From Pseudomonadota bacterium (GTDB taxonomy: Bacteria > Pseudomonadota > Alphaproteobacteria > Rhizobiales > Xanthobacteraceae), in the NCBI GenBank assembly GCA_963204905.1, contig CAUJJN010000192.1:40991-104990 (forward strand): a stretch of DNA of 64,000 nt, read 5' to 3'. The notes under the pieces were generated by a model, which worked only from the letters and a program-made list of their open reading frames with translations, was not told where the DNA came from and did not search any database. The position numbers and the translations under genes are program-made. This document shows positions 41,261 to 52,098 of the stretch, one piece after another. Within the stretch, counting starts at the first letter, position 1. The number at the start of each line of letters is the position of its first letter.

Positions 41261-41860
41261 ATGCCAACTCCCACCATCTACTTCATCCGCCACGGCGAGA
41301 CCGCGTGGAACGCCGCAGGCCGTTTCCAAGGCTCCAAGGATATTCCCCTCAACGATCTCGGGCGCGAACAGGCCGCCCATGCTGGCGGAATCCTCGGTGA
41401 TCTGGTTGCCCGTGCCGGCCATGCTTTCGACAAGCTCGCATTTATCGCCAGTCCATTGGAACGGGCGCGCCACACCATGGAACTGGTGCGCGAGGAACTG
41501 GCTTTGCCTCCGGATGATTTCGTGCTGGACGATCGGTTGCGGGAGATCGGGTACGGTCACTGGGAAGGCTCGACGTTGCCTGAGATGCGGACGTCGCATC
41601 CTGATCTGTTTGCCCAGCGTGAGCGCGACAAATGGGGCGTTCCGCCGCCGGGTGGCGAAAGCTATGCATCGGTGACCTTACGGATGCGGGACTGGTACGA
41701 CTCACTGCTGGGCGACACCGTTGCGGTGTCCCATGGGGGCACCGCGCGGGCGCTGATGGTCGCGGTCGGGGTCGCGTCTCCCGCCAGTGCCGCGGACCTC
41801 ACGATCGAGCAGGGCGCGGTCTATGTCTTCAGCGGTGGGCAACTGGCGAAGTACAGTTGA
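41261..41860 (+). CDS. Histidine phosphatase family protein (phosphoglycerate mutase-like)
   Basis: IYFIRHGETAWNAAGRFQGSKDIPLNDLGREQA; ASPLERARHTMEL; VAVSHGGTARAL. Confidence 0.93.
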   Translation: MPTPTIYFIRHGETAWNAAGRFQGSKDIPLNDLGREQAAHAGGILGDLVARAGHAFDKLAFIASPLERARHTMELVREELALPPDDFVLDDRLREIGYGHWEGSTLPEMRTSHPDLFAQRERDKWGVPPPGGESYASVTLRMRDWYDSLLGDTVAVSHGGTARALMVAVGVASPASAADLTIEQGAVYVFSGGQLAKYS

Positions 41861-41881
41861 GGCTGAGAGTCGATCTCGGTT

Positions 41882-41966
41882 GTCATGCCCGGCGTTGTGC
41901 CGGGCATCCACGCCTTGTTCGTTACGCTCGGCAAAGAGGTCATGGCTGGGGGAGCCCGGTCATGAC
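41882..41966. repeat. REP-like dispersed palindrome
   Basis: gtcatgcccggcgttgtgccgggcatccacgc...ggtcatggctgggggagcccggtcatgac. Confidence 0.75.
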
Positions 41967-42100
41967 GTCGGGGGTACAATTTCGCCACTCCAGAGTTGCA
42001 TTTTAACCCCGAGGAATTGCGATTCGCGCTACTTCCCGCTACGACAACTGCAAGTTTGCAGAACAAAATCTGCAAGAGTGCAACGCAACTGGTCGTCTTC

Positions 42101-43201
42101 ATGTCTCACAATACCTTCGGCCATCTGTTTCGCGTCACCACCTTCGGCGAAAGCCACGGGGTCGCGATTGGTTGTGTGGTCGATGGCTGCCCGCCGCTGA
42201 TCCCGCTCGCGGCCGACGACATCCAGCAGGATCTCGACCGCCGCCGGCCGGGCCAGTCGCGGTTCACCACGCAGCGGCAGGAACTGGATCAAGTGAAGAT
42301 CCTGTCTGGGGTGATGGCGCATCCCGAGAGCGGCGTGCAGGTAACGACGGGGACGCCGATCGCGCTGTTGATCGAGAACACCGACCAGCGCTCAAAGGAC
42401 TATTCCGACATCAAGGACAAGTATCGTCCTGGTCATGCGGATTTCACCTATGAGGCGAAATATGGCATCCGCGATTATCGCGGTGGCGGCCGCTCCTCCG
42501 CGCGCGAGACGGCGAGCCGCGTCGCCGCTGGTGCCGTTGCACGCAAGGTGATTCCCGGCGTTACGATCCGCGCCGCGCTGGTGCAGATGGGACCGCACAA
42601 GATCGACCGGGAGAAATGGGACTGGGAGGAAGTGGCGCGTAACCCCTTCTTCTGTCCGGACAAGGACAAGGCCGCTTTCTTCGAAGACTATCTCGACAGT
42701 ATTCGCAAGAGCGGTTCGTCGATTGGTGCGGTGATCGAGGTGGTGGCCGAAGGTGTGCCGGCAGGGCTCGGCGCGCCGATCTACAGCAAGCTCGACAGTG
42801 ATCTCGCCAGCGCGATGATGAGCATCAACGCAGTGAAGGGCGTCGAGATCGGCGAGGGTTTTAATGCCGCGGCGCTGTCAGGCGAGGAGAACGCCGACGA
42901 AATGCGCAGTTCTTCCTCAAATACGGGCAACAATGGGCCGGCCTTTCTCTCCAATCATGCCGGCGGCATCCTCGGCGGTATTTCCACCGGCCAGCCGGTG
43001 GTCGTGCGTTTCGCAGTGAAGCCGACATCGTCAATCCTGTCGCCGCGCCGGACTATCGACCGCGGCGGCGCCGATACCGATATCCTGACCAAGGGCCGCC
43101 ACGATCCCTGCGTCGGCATCCGCGCGGTTCCGGTCGGCGAGGCGATGATGGCCTGCGTGCTGGCGGATCATCTGCTGCGCCATCGCGGACAGGTGGCTTG
43201 A
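42101..43201 (+). CDS. aroC: Chorismate synthase
   Basis: [73 protein letters not shown]. Confidence 0.98.
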   Translation: MSHNTFGHLFRVTTFGESHGVAIGCVVDGCPPLIPLAADDIQQDLDRRRPGQSRFTTQRQELDQVKILSGVMAHPESGVQVTTGTPIALLIENTDQRSKDYSDIKDKYRPGHADFTYEAKYGIRDYRGGGRSSARETASRVAAGAVARKVIPGVTIRAALVQMGPHKIDREKWDWEEVARNPFFCPDKDKAAFFEDYLDSIRKSGSSIGAVIEVVAEGVPAGLGAPIYSKLDSDLASAMMSINAVKGVEIGEGFNAAALSGEENADEMRSSSSNTGNNGPAFLSNHAGGILGGISTGQPVVVRFAVKPTSSILSPRRTIDRGGADTDILTKGRHDPCVGIRAVPVGEAMMACVLADHLLRHRGQVA

Positions 43202-43240
43202 CGCCGTGCCGACGATCCCGCCGAACGACGAGGCCGTCCG

Positions 43241-44434
43241 ATGCGGGTAGACGATTTGAAGGAAATTGCCACCTGGGTTTCGGCTGGCGACCGCAACGGC
43301 GTGCCGCCGGAAGTCATGATGCAGCAGTTATGCGAACGCCTGGTCGACGCCGGCGTCGCATTGTGGCGTGTCGGCGTGTTCGTTCGTACGCTGCATCCGC
43401 AGATGTTCGGCCAGAGTTTCACATGGCGGCGCGGCAAGGACGTCACCGTCTACGCGGCGCCTTATGGCATCGAGGAGAGCGAGGATTTCCTCAACAGTCC
43501 GTTACGAATGGTTTACACGCTGGGCGAGGAAGTCCGGCGGCGTGAGTCTGAAATTCACGCCGATACGATGTCGAGCTTTTTTGTCGATGCGCGCGCCGAG
43601 CGAATGACCGACTATATCGCTATGCCGCTGCGTTTCCTCAGCGGTGCGATTCATGCGGTGAGTTGGACGACCACGGCACCGGGCGGCTTTACCGCGCCTG
43701 AGATTGAAGCGTTGCGTGCGTTGATGGCGCCCATTGCGCGCGTGATCGAAATCATTCACCTGGAACGGACCGCGACGGCGCTGCTCGATACTTATGTCGG
43801 CAACCGGGCCGGTCAACGGATCTTGGCCGGGCAGATACGGCGTGGCCACACCGAGACCATGTCGGCGGCGATATGGCTGTCGGATTTGCGGGGTTTCACA
43901 CGGCTGTCGGATATGCTGCCGCCCAGCGCCGTCGTCGAGGTGCTCAATCGGTACTTCGATTGCCAGGTCGATCCCATCCTCGAGCACGGCGGCGAGGTAT
44001 TGAAATTCATGGGGGACGGCCTGTTGGCGGTGTTTCCGATCGCCGAAGGTGCGGACTCGGCGGAGGTCTGTAGTCGCGTTTTGGCTGCTGCGCGGGCCAG
44101 CCGCGAACGCGTCGCCGCCATGGTATTTCATCATGGTGGTGTCAGCGTCGAGAAATTCCGCTTCGGACTAGCATTGCATGTTGGCGACGTGCTGTACGGC
44201 AATATCGGTGGAGGTCATCGGCTCGATTTCACCTGCATTGGACCGGCGGTCAATCTGGCCGCGCGGCTGGAAAAGATCGCAAGCGATCTCAACCGCACCA
44301 TCGTCGCGTCGGAGAGCTTTGCCGCCGCCGCGTCGGAAAGCTGGATCAACCTTGGCGAATTCCCTATCGCCGGCTTCCGGCGCGCCGAACGTGTTTACGG
44401 ACTCACCGACGAGGCATTGCCGCCGGGCGGATGA
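43241..44434 (+). CDS. Class III adenylate/guanylate cyclase domain protein
   Basis: AIWLSDLRGFTRLSDMLPPSAVVEVLNRYFDCQVDPILEHGGEVLKFMGDGLLAVFP; GDVLYGNIGGGHRLDFTCIGPAVNLAARLEKI. Confidence 0.92.
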   Translation: MRVDDLKEIATWVSAGDRNGVPPEVMMQQLCERLVDAGVALWRVGVFVRTLHPQMFGQSFTWRRGKDVTVYAAPYGIEESEDFLNSPLRMVYTLGEEVRRRESEIHADTMSSFFVDARAERMTDYIAMPLRFLSGAIHAVSWTTTAPGGFTAPEIEALRALMAPIARVIEIIHLERTATALLDTYVGNRAGQRILAGQIRRGHTETMSAAIWLSDLRGFTRLSDMLPPSAVVEVLNRYFDCQVDPILEHGGEVLKFMGDGLLAVFPIAEGADSAEVCSRVLAAARASRERVAAMVFHHGGVSVEKFRFGLALHVGDVLYGNIGGGHRLDFTCIGPAVNLAARLEKIASDLNRTIVASESFAAAASESWINLGEFPIAGFRRAERVYGLTDEALPPGG

Positions 44435-44454
44435 TCCCGCCGGTGAATGCGGCA

Positions 44455-44784
44455 TTACTCCTCGGGCTCGGTAGTGAACAGCAGCGGATAACCCTTGGCA
44501 CGGCCGGCGTCGGTGGCGCGTGTCGCCTTGGTTTCAGCGACGTCCTTGGTGAAGACCGCAACCACGCAGACCCCGCGCTGATGCGCCGTCAGCATCACCT
44601 TGTAGGCTTGATCCTCGGTGATGCGGAATTCGGCCTTGAGCACCCTCACCACGAAGTCGCGCGGCGTGTAGTCGTCGTTGACGAGGATGACCTTGTGAAG
44701 GCGTGGCCGCTCGGTCTTGGGCGCGGCTTTGGTCCGTGTCCTGATACGTGGTTTGATGACGGTGTCGCCCATGCGCGTCGCCAT
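44455..44784 (-). CDS. clpS: ATP-dependent Clp protease adaptor ClpS (ClpS2-like paralogue)
   Basis: HKVILVNDDYTPRDFVVRVLKAEFRITEDQAYKVMLTAHQRGVCVVAVFTKDVAETKATRATDAGRAKGYPLLFTTEPEE. Confidence 0.9.
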   Translation of the reverse strand: MATRMGDTVIKPRIRTRTKAAPKTERPRLHKVILVNDDYTPRDFVVRVLKAEFRITEDQAYKVMLTAHQRGVCVVAVFTKDVAETKATRATDAGRAKGYPLLFTTEPEE

Positions 44785-44911
44785 ATGCTGGGAGACCGAA
44801 CACTACATCATTTTCCAGCGAAACGATCACTGATTTCGTGAATGCCGCGGTTGAAAACAGTTCGGCGGGCCTGTGCCGCCGATCATCGTTACGGTTTGTT
44901 CCTGATGCGGC

Positions 44912-46675
44912 TCATGCGGCGCGAATGGTTTCGAGGAATGTGTGAACCTCGGTCTGCAACCGGTGGCTCTCCATCGACAGGGACTGCGCCGCCGCCAGAA
45001 CCTGGGATGAGGCGGCGCCCGCTTCACCCGCGCTGCGATCGACTTCAGTGATGTTGCTCGCGACGTTGCCGCACAGGTCAGCCGCCTGCTGGACGTTGCG
45101 AGCAATCTCCTGGGTCGCAGCACCTTGTTCCTCGACGGCGGCGGCGATGGTGGAGGAGATTTCCGATATCAGATTGATGGTCGCACTGATCTCATTGATG
45201 GTCGCAACCGAATCCTGCGTGGCGGCCTGCATCTCGGCGATCTGCGTGCCGATTTCGTCGGTCGCCTTCGCGGTCTGCGACGCCAGCGCCTTGACCTCGG
45301 AGGCGACGACGGCGAAGCCACGTCCGGCCTCGCCGGCGCGGGCGGCTTCGATGGTGGCATTCAGCGCCAGAAGGTTGGTCTGTTCGGCGACGGCGGTGAT
45401 CAGCTTGACGACGTCACCAATGCGGGCGGCAGCGTGCGACAGCTGCTGGATGCTGGCGTCGGTTTTCTGGGCCTGGATCACGGCGGTCTGCGCCACCCGG
45501 TTCGACTCCTGCACCTGACGGCTGATCTCATGGACCGACGAGGTAATCTCTTCGGTCGCCGCAGCGGTGGATTGGATGCTCTCGGAGACGTCGTGGGACG
45601 CGTTGGCGGTGGAGTTGGACAACCGTCGCGTGGTGTCGGCCGTGCCGGTCAGCGCGGTGGCAGTGGCCTCCATTTCATTGGAGGCCGAGGACAATGACCC
45701 GATCATTTCACCGACCATGGTTTCGAAGTTGCGGGTGACCTTGTCCATGGTCTCGGCGCGGCGCAGCTTGGCGTTGGCCTCGTCGGCTGCCGCCTCGTCG
45801 CTATTCTTCTTGGCGATCAGCGCGGCCTTGAAATGCTGGAGCGTATCGGCGATCTCGCCGATTTCGCTGCGCTCACCCCGCCGCGGAATTTCGACGTCGA
45901 GATTTCCGGCCGACAAGGCGTGCATGGAAGAGAGCATCGAGCCGATGCCGCGCGAAATGTCCCGGACCACCAGCACGGCGGAAGCGAGTCCCAGCAGCAC
46001 CATGCAGGACAACACGGCGAGCAGTACGCCGAAGGCGGTCGCGTAGGCGCGCTCAGCGTTTTGACCGGAGGCGGCGGCGCCATCATCGTTGAGCGCCACG
46101 ATCTTGGTCATTACCGCGTCCATTTTACGTCCCGCCGGCGTGGCCCGGGTGGCGTTGACGGCGCGCGCCTGCGCGACCTCGCGCTTGCGGGCGTGGGCAA
46201 CCACGTCGTCAACGGCGGCGCGGAACGTCTTCCAGTTGTGCGACAGTTCCTGATACAGCGCGGCTTCCTGCGGAGACGTGATGCGCGGAGCATAGGCCTT
46301 GTCGGCAGTCTCGTAGTCCTTCGCGCGAGCGTCGAGGTTGCGTTGGATGTCAGCCATGAAGGCCTCATCCGGTTCAGTCAGATAGTCGCGGAGTACAGCG
46401 CGGTAACGCGCCGATTGAGTCCGCAATTCGCTCACCAGGCGAATGTTTGGCAACCAGTTTGCCTTGATATCCTGGGCGGCTGTGTTGATCGCGCGCATCT
46501 CGATCACGGCAAAGGTTCCGGTCGCGGTCAGCGCCAGCAACAAAACTGAGACCAGCGTGATCAATTTGGCCTTGATGGAGATTTGCGAAAGCATCTCATC
46601 GTCCTTCTGGGTGACCGTGGATAGGCTCCCGTTCTGGTCGCAATCGGCGCACGACACTGCATCGCCAGAATGCAT
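44912..46675 (-). CDS. Methyl-accepting chemotaxis protein
   Basis: TM segments, HAMP-like region, [44 protein letters not shown]. Confidence 0.93.
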   Translation of the reverse strand: MHSGDAVSCADCDQNGSLSTVTQKDDEMLSQISIKAKLITLVSVLLLALTATGTFAVIEMRAINTAAQDIKANWLPNIRLVSELRTQSARYRAVLRDYLTEPDEAFMADIQRNLDARAKDYETADKAYAPRITSPQEAALYQELSHNWKTFRAAVDDVVAHARKREVAQARAVNATRATPAGRKMDAVMTKIVALNDDGAAASGQNAERAYATAFGVLLAVLSCMVLLGLASAVLVVRDISRGIGSMLSSMHALSAGNLDVEIPRRGERSEIGEIADTLQHFKAALIAKKNSDEAAADEANAKLRRAETMDKVTRNFETMVGEMIGSLSSASNEMEATATALTGTADTTRRLSNSTANASHDVSESIQSTAAATEEITSSVHEISRQVQESNRVAQTAVIQAQKTDASIQQLSHAAARIGDVVKLITAVAEQTNLLALNATIEAARAGEAGRGFAVVASEVKALASQTAKATDEIGTQIAEMQAATQDSVATINEISATINLISEISSTIAAAVEEQGAATQEIARNVQQAADLCGNVASNITEVDRSAGEAGAASSQVLAAAQSLSMESHRLQTEVHTFLETIRAA

Positions 46676-46879
46676 GGCGTCAGAACCGGCTTGGCGCTGT
46701 TGGGCTTTTTCCAGTCGGGAACCGATCCCCCATTTCGGGGGCGGGTTTGCTCCCGGTTGTAAAATACCGCGGTAAAGTCTTGGTAAATGAGGTCATCACC
46801 TGCCCGGGTACATTGGCGGCTCCGGTCTTGCGGATTTGTCCCGCTGTGGCACCATTGCCGGGGGCGACGGGAGGCCGCG

Positions 46880-47719
46880 ATGCGCTGGTACGTCTCGATC
46901 GGAGTGCTATTCGCCATAGGCGCCATGGCTGGCGATGTTGCCGTCAATGCCGCGCCCCAGGCGCCGCCTCGCATGGCCGACGCCAGGACTTCCGATATCA
47001 CCGTCGATGTCGAATTGGTGCTGGCGGTAGATGTCTCCTATTCCATGGATATCGAGGAGTTGACGGTGCAGCGCGAGGGTTATGCGCAGGCGATCGTCTC
47101 GAAGGAGTTTCTTCAAGCCTTGAAAGCAGGGCCGACCGGAAAAGTCGCCGTCACCTACTTCGAATGGGCCGCATCGACCGATCAGAAATTGATCATCCCG
47201 TGGCGCATCATCGATGGGCCTGAATCCGCCGACGCGGTTGCTGCCGAGATTCTCAAGACACCGGTTCGCCGAGCATCGCGGACCTCGATTTCGGGCGCAA
47301 TCAATTTCGCGATGCCGTTGTTTGAGCAGAATCAGTATCGCGGCATCCGCCGTGTGATCGATATTTCCGGCGACGGTCCTAATAACAACGGAATGCCGGT
47401 GACGACGGCGCGCGATGCGGCGGTGGAGAAGGGTGTCGTCATCAACGGTCTGCCGATCATGGTGAAGGAGCCGAGCTATTCCACGATGGATATCGAAAAC
47501 CTCGATTATTACTACGAAGACTGCGTGATCGGCGGCCTTGGTTCCTTCGTGGTGCCGATCAAGAGTCGCGAGAAATTTCGTGAAGCGATCCGCACCAAGC
47601 TGGTGATGGAGGTGGCGGGGCGGATGCCGGAGCGGCCCGTCGTGCCAGCGGCGAGCAAGGAGCCGCGCGTCAATTGCATGATCGGCGAGAAGATCTGGCA
47701 GGAACGGTGGGGCCGATAG
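46880..47719 (+). CDS. DUF1194-like secreted VWA-type protein
   Basis: Signal peptide; VDVELVLAVDVSYSMDIEELTVQREGYAQAI; RRVIDISGDGPNNNG; EDCVIGGLGSFV. Confidence 0.85.
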   Translation: MRWYVSIGVLFAIGAMAGDVAVNAAPQAPPRMADARTSDITVDVELVLAVDVSYSMDIEELTVQREGYAQAIVSKEFLQALKAGPTGKVAVTYFEWAASTDQKLIIPWRIIDGPESADAVAAEILKTPVRRASRTSISGAINFAMPLFEQNQYRGIRRVIDISGDGPNNNGMPVTTARDAAVEKGVVINGLPIMVKEPSYSTMDIENLDYYYEDCVIGGLGSFVVPIKSREKFREAIRTKLVMEVAGRMPERPVVPAASKEPRVNCMIGEKIWQERWGR

Positions 47720-47734
47720 GGCGACGGGCGGCGA

Positions 47735-49003
47735 TCATCGGGCGAAGCGTGCCACCAGCTCCACATGCGGCGTGTGGCGGAATTGATCCACCGGCGTGAC
47801 GGTTTCGATTCTGTAGCCGCCGTCGATCAGGATGCCAGCATCGCGCGCAAACGTCGTGATGTTGCACGACACGGCAACGATCACCGGCACCTTGCTGGCG
47901 GCAAGTTGCTTGCTTTGCGCTTCCGCTCCCTGACGCGGCGGATCGAACACCACCGCATCGATGTCGCGCAATTCCTGCGGCACCAATGGTCGCCGGAACA
48001 GGTCGCGCGCACTGGCGGCAATCGGTTTCAGGCCGCGGGCGGAGGCAGCCGCTTTTTGCAGCGATGCGATCGCGCCGGCGTCGCTGTCGAAAGCGGTGAC
48101 GCGCGCTTTCGCAGCCAGCCGGAGGGAAAACGGCCCGACACCGCAGAACAGGTCGACGATGTGCTTCGCCTTGCCGCAATGCGCGGCCACAAGGGCGGCC
48201 AGAATCTCCTCGCCGGCGACCGTCGCTTGCAGGAACGAGCCCGGCGGCAGCGGTACCGATGCCGTGCCCATTGTGACAACCGGCGGCGCGCGCATCAGCA
48301 CCAACTCGCCGTGACGCGTCAACCGCGCCAGCTTGTATTGCTCCGCGAGTTGCGACAGCGCGGCGATGGCTTTGGAAGGGAGAGGGCCTGACCCCCGAAC
48401 GTCGACATCTAACCCGTTGTCGGCGGCGGTGATCTGGATATCGAGGGGTTTCGCAACGGGAGTCAGCCGGGCGGCGATGGCGCGAGCGGCCTCGAGCGCA
48501 CCGCCGAGAGCCGGGTCGAGAATTGGGCAAGCGTCGATGGCGATTATCGCGTGGCTGTTTGGTGCTGCGAATCCGACCGGAAAACTACCATCGGGCGTGC
48601 GGCGGGCGTGGAGCGTGACGCGACGGCGGCCGGCGCCATGGGCGTCGATGAGATCGGCGACCTCGACGTCGATGCCGGCGCGCGCCAGCGTATCGACGAC
48701 AAGCTGACGTTTCCAGGCGCGATAGGCGGCAGGCTGCCAGTGCTGAATGGCGCAGCCGCCGCAAGTGCCGAAATGGGCACAGAACGCATCGATCCGCTGA
48801 GGGCTCGGCGTTCGAACGGCGACAAGCTGCATATGGTCAGATGCCGCCAACGGGATGGCATCCACCGTTTCGCCGGCCAATGCATAGGGCACATAGCGTG
48901 TCACACCATTGACGTGTGCGACGCCGTCGCCACGTTGACCGAGGTGATCGATGAGAAGGGTTTCAGCCACGACGTGCGCCGAGGAAAAATTCGATATTGC
49001 CAT
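47735..49003 (-). CDS. Class I SAM-dependent RNA methyltransferase, TrmA/RumA family (m5U)
   Basis: [13 protein letters not shown] (TRAM-like), [35 protein letters not shown]. Confidence 0.88.
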   Translation of the reverse strand: MAISNFSSAHVVAETLLIDHLGQRGDGVAHVNGVTRYVPYALAGETVDAIPLAASDHMQLVAVRTPSPQRIDAFCAHFGTCGGCAIQHWQPAAYRAWKRQLVVDTLARAGIDVEVADLIDAHGAGRRRVTLHARRTPDGSFPVGFAAPNSHAIIAIDACPILDPALGGALEAARAIAARLTPVAKPLDIQITAADNGLDVDVRGSGPLPSKAIAALSQLAEQYKLARLTRHGELVLMRAPPVVTMGTASVPLPPGSFLQATVAGEEILAALVAAHCGKAKHIVDLFCGVGPFSLRLAAKARVTAFDSDAGAIASLQKAAASARGLKPIAASARDLFRRPLVPQELRDIDAVVFDPPRQGAEAQSKQLAASKVPVIVAVSCNITTFARDAGILIDGGYRIETVTPVDQFRHTPHVELVARFAR

Positions 49004-49697
49004 CGCCACCGGCGATGCTTGATGGAAACACCTTGATATCCGTACAGCCAAGCGATGCCGCGAAAGCGGCGATGTCCTCGCAAACGGCCTTGTGGACCGC
49101 GGCATCGCGGACGATACCTTTCTTGATCGCGGCGCGCGGCGCTTCGAATTGCGGCTTGATCAGCGCCAGCAGGCTCATCGGCGCGGCGGCGAGTTGCAGC
49201 GCCACCGGCAGGATCAGCTTCAGGGAGATGAAGCTGGCGTCGATCACGACCACGTCCGGGCGCTGCGGCAGCCGCTTGCCGTCGTAGCTGCGGATATCGG
49301 TCTGCTCCATCGAGACGATGCGCGGATGCCCGCCCAGGCTGTCGTGCAACTGGTTGGTGCCGACGTCGATGGAAAATACCAGAGCCGCACCTTCGCTCAG
49401 CAGCACCTCGGTGAAGCCGCCTGTGGAGGCTCCGATGTCGACACAGATATGATCCTCTATCTCGACCGGATATTGCGCGAGCGCACCCGCGAGCTTCACG
49501 CCGCCTCGCGATACCCAGGGATGCGCGGGCGCGGCTTCGATAAGGGCACTGTCCGGAATTGTTTCGGAAGGCTTGGCAACCACCTTGCCGTCGGCAGTCA
49601 CGAGGCCATGCGCGATCGCGTCCTGGGCTCGCGCGCGGCTGTCGAACAGGCCGCGTTCGACCAGCAGCAGATCGGCACGTTTGCGTTTCTGTATCAT
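48963..49697 (-). CDS. tlyA: TlyA family rRNA 2'-O-methyltransferase (S4 domain)
   Basis: [65 protein letters not shown]. Confidence 0.93.
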   Translation of the reverse strand: MIQKRKRADLLLVERGLFDSRARAQDAIAHGLVTADGKVVAKPSETIPDSALIEAAPAHPWVSRGGVKLAGALAQYPVEIEDHICVDIGASTGGFTEVLLSEGAALVFSIDVGTNQLHDSLGGHPRIVSMEQTDIRSYDGKRLPQRPDVVVIDASFISLKLILPVALQLAAAPMSLLALIKPQFEAPRAAIKKGIVRDAAVHKAVCEDIAAFAASLGCTDIKVFPSSIAGGDGNIEFFLGARRG

Positions 49698-49730
49698 GTC
49701 GCGAACAATCTATCGCGGTCGTGGCAAATG

Positions 49731-49765
49731 AAAAACCCGCTCCCGGCGCGCCGGAAGCGGGGTTT
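49731..49765 (-). terminator. Rho-independent terminator of dxs
   Basis: Minus strand AAACCCCGCTTCCGG-CGCG-CCGGGAGCGGGTTTTT downstream of dxs stop. Confidence 0.85.
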
Positions 49766-49787
49766 CGATCGCCGTTCGGCTCGGGGC

Positions 49788-51719
49788 TTACGCGCCCGCC
49801 AGCTTGATGGTCCCGGCCTGGTCCCTGCCGATGGTCTCGAACACCTTGGCGACGATGCCTTTCGCGTCGAGGCCGGCATAGGCATACATCGCCGCCGGAG
49901 TGTTGTGATCGATGAACTCGTCCGGCAACACCATCGAGCGGAAACGTAGCAGACCGCTGTCGAGCATTCCGTGTTCGGCCAACGTCTGCATGACATGCGA
50001 GCCGAAGCCGCCGATCGAGCCTTCCTCGACGGTCAGCAGGATTTCATGCTCACGCGCCAGTTTCAGCACCATGTCGACATCGAGCGGCTTCATGAAGCGC
50101 GCGTCGGCGACGGTGGTGGACAGACCATGCGCGGCGAGTTCGTCGGCGGCCTTCTCGCAGTCGGCGAGGCGGGTGCCGAACGACAGCAGCGCAACCTTGT
50201 TGCCCTGACGGACAATACGGCCCTTGCCGATTGGCAGCGGCACGCCGACTTCCGGCATCTCCACGCCACGACCCTCGCCACGCGGATAGCGCAATGCGCT
50301 TGGCCGATCATTGATCGCAACCTGCGTAGCGACCATGTGCACCATCTCGGCCTCGTCCGCCGCAGCCATGATCACGAAGTTCGGCAAGCAGCCGAGATAG
50401 GCATTGTCGAACGATCCCGCGTGCGTCGCGCCGTCGGCGCCAACGAGACCAGCCCGGTCGATGGCGAAGCGAACCGGCAGGCTCTGAATGGCGACGTCGT
50501 GAACAACCTGATCGTAGCCGCGTTGCAGGAAGGTCGAGTAGATCGCGCAGAACGGCTTGTAGCCCTCGGTCGCGAGACCTGCGGCGAACGTCACCGCGTG
50601 TTGCTCGGCGATGCCGACGTCGAACGTGCGCTTCGGGAAAGCCTTGTTGAAAATATCGACCCCGGTGCCGGATGGCATCGCCGCGGTGATGGCGACGATC
50701 TTGTCGTCTTTCTCGGCTTCCTTGACCAGCGACTGGCCGAACACGTTCTGGTAGGCGGGGGCGTTCGGCTTCGATTTCGATTGGGTGCCGGTGGCGACGT
50801 CGAACTTGACCACGGCGTGATATTTGTCGGCCGCAGCTTCCGCCGGGCCGTAGCCCTTGCCCTTTTGAGTGACGACATGAACCAGGATCGGGCCGTCTTC
50901 CATGTCGCGGACGTTTTTCAACACCGGCAACAGGTGGTCGAGGTTATGGCCATCGATCGGGCCGACGTAATAGAAGCCCAACTCCTCGAACAGCGTGCCG
51001 CTGTTGGTCATGAAGCCGCGTGAATATTCCTCGACGCGCTCGGCGCGGTCGGCGATCATCTTCGGCAAATGCTTGCCGAGCTGCTTGGCGGCCTCGCGGA
51101 TGGTGCGATAGGTCTTGCCGGAATAAAGCCGCGACAGATAGTTCGACATCGCGCCCACCGGCGGGGCGATCGACATGTCGTTGTCGTTGAGGATGACGAT
51201 CAGCCGCGAATTCATCGCGCCGGCGTTGTTCATCGCTTCATAAGCCATACCAGCCGACATTGCGCCGTCGCCGATCACCGCGATGACGTTGTTCTTGCCG
51301 CCGGAGAGGTCGCGCGCCACGGCCATGCCGAGACCGGCGGATATTGAGGTGGACGAATGCGCCGCGCCAAAGGGATCGTAGTCGCTCTCGGAGCGCTTGG
51401 TGAAGCCCGAGAGGCCGCCGGCGGTGCGCAGCGTGCGGATGCGGTCGCGGCGGCCGGTGAGGATCTTGTGCGGGTAGGCCTGATGGCCGACGTCCCAGAT
51501 CAGCCGGTCGCGTGGCGTATCAAAGATGTAATGGATCGCGGTGGTCAATTCGACCACGCCAAGGCCGGCGCCAAAATGCCCTCCGGTGACCGACACGGCA
51601 TCGATCGTTTCCTGCCGCAGTTCGTCGGCGACCTGGCGAACCTGCTCAATCTTGAGCTTGCGCAAGTCGTCAGGAGTGTGGATCGTGTCGAGAAGCGGTG
51701 TCTTACTGAAGCTTGTCAC
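49788..51719 (-). CDS. dxs: 1-deoxy-D-xylulose-5-phosphate synthase
   Basis: [69 protein letters not shown]-like segment. Confidence 0.98.
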   Translation of the reverse strand: MTSFSKTPLLDTIHTPDDLRKLKIEQVRQVADELRQETIDAVSVTGGHFGAGLGVVELTTAIHYIFDTPRDRLIWDVGHQAYPHKILTGRRDRIRTLRTAGGLSGFTKRSESDYDPFGAAHSSTSISAGLGMAVARDLSGGKNNVIAVIGDGAMSAGMAYEAMNNAGAMNSRLIVILNDNDMSIAPPVGAMSNYLSRLYSGKTYRTIREAAKQLGKHLPKMIADRAERVEEYSRGFMTNSGTLFEELGFYYVGPIDGHNLDHLLPVLKNVRDMEDGPILVHVVTQKGKGYGPAEAAADKYHAVVKFDVATGTQSKSKPNAPAYQNVFGQSLVKEAEKDDKIVAITAAMPSGTGVDIFNKAFPKRTFDVGIAEQHAVTFAAGLATEGYKPFCAIYSTFLQRGYDQVVHDVAIQSLPVRFAIDRAGLVGADGATHAGSFDNAYLGCLPNFVIMAAADEAEMVHMVATQVAINDRPSALRYPRGEGRGVEMPEVGVPLPIGKGRIVRQGNKVALLSFGTRLADCEKAADELAAHGLSTTVADARFMKPLDVDMVLKLAREHEILLTVEEGSIGGFGSHVMQTLAEHGMLDSGLLRFRSMVLPDEFIDHNTPAAMYAYAGLDAKGIVAKVFETIGRDQAGTIKLAGA

Positions 51720-52098
51720 GGCAGAGTTCCAATTTGCATGTCAGCATGGCCACGCGGACGAATATGGGTGCTGCGCAACCCTTGCGCATCGGGCACCCGG
51801 CATCCTGAAGCCCCTGAACAGGGAAAACGGTTTCGAGCCTATCAAGCGCTGCATCCGTGAACTGTGATCTTTGTCACATTTGCCGCGCGGTCTGATTTTC
51901 GGCATTTACACAAGCATTTTCAGTCTCTTGGCCAAAAGCTTGGCCTGTGAGACGAACTTGCAAATGTATAGTGTTTCCAATCTTATACCAAGCCTCCTAC
52001 CCAAAGCCAACTTTTGGCGTTGCTATTGGTCAGGCCGCGCGGCGCAATGGTTCAAATTCTCCATTCACCTTAACGACCTGGAGAGGCTGGAAGTTCCT

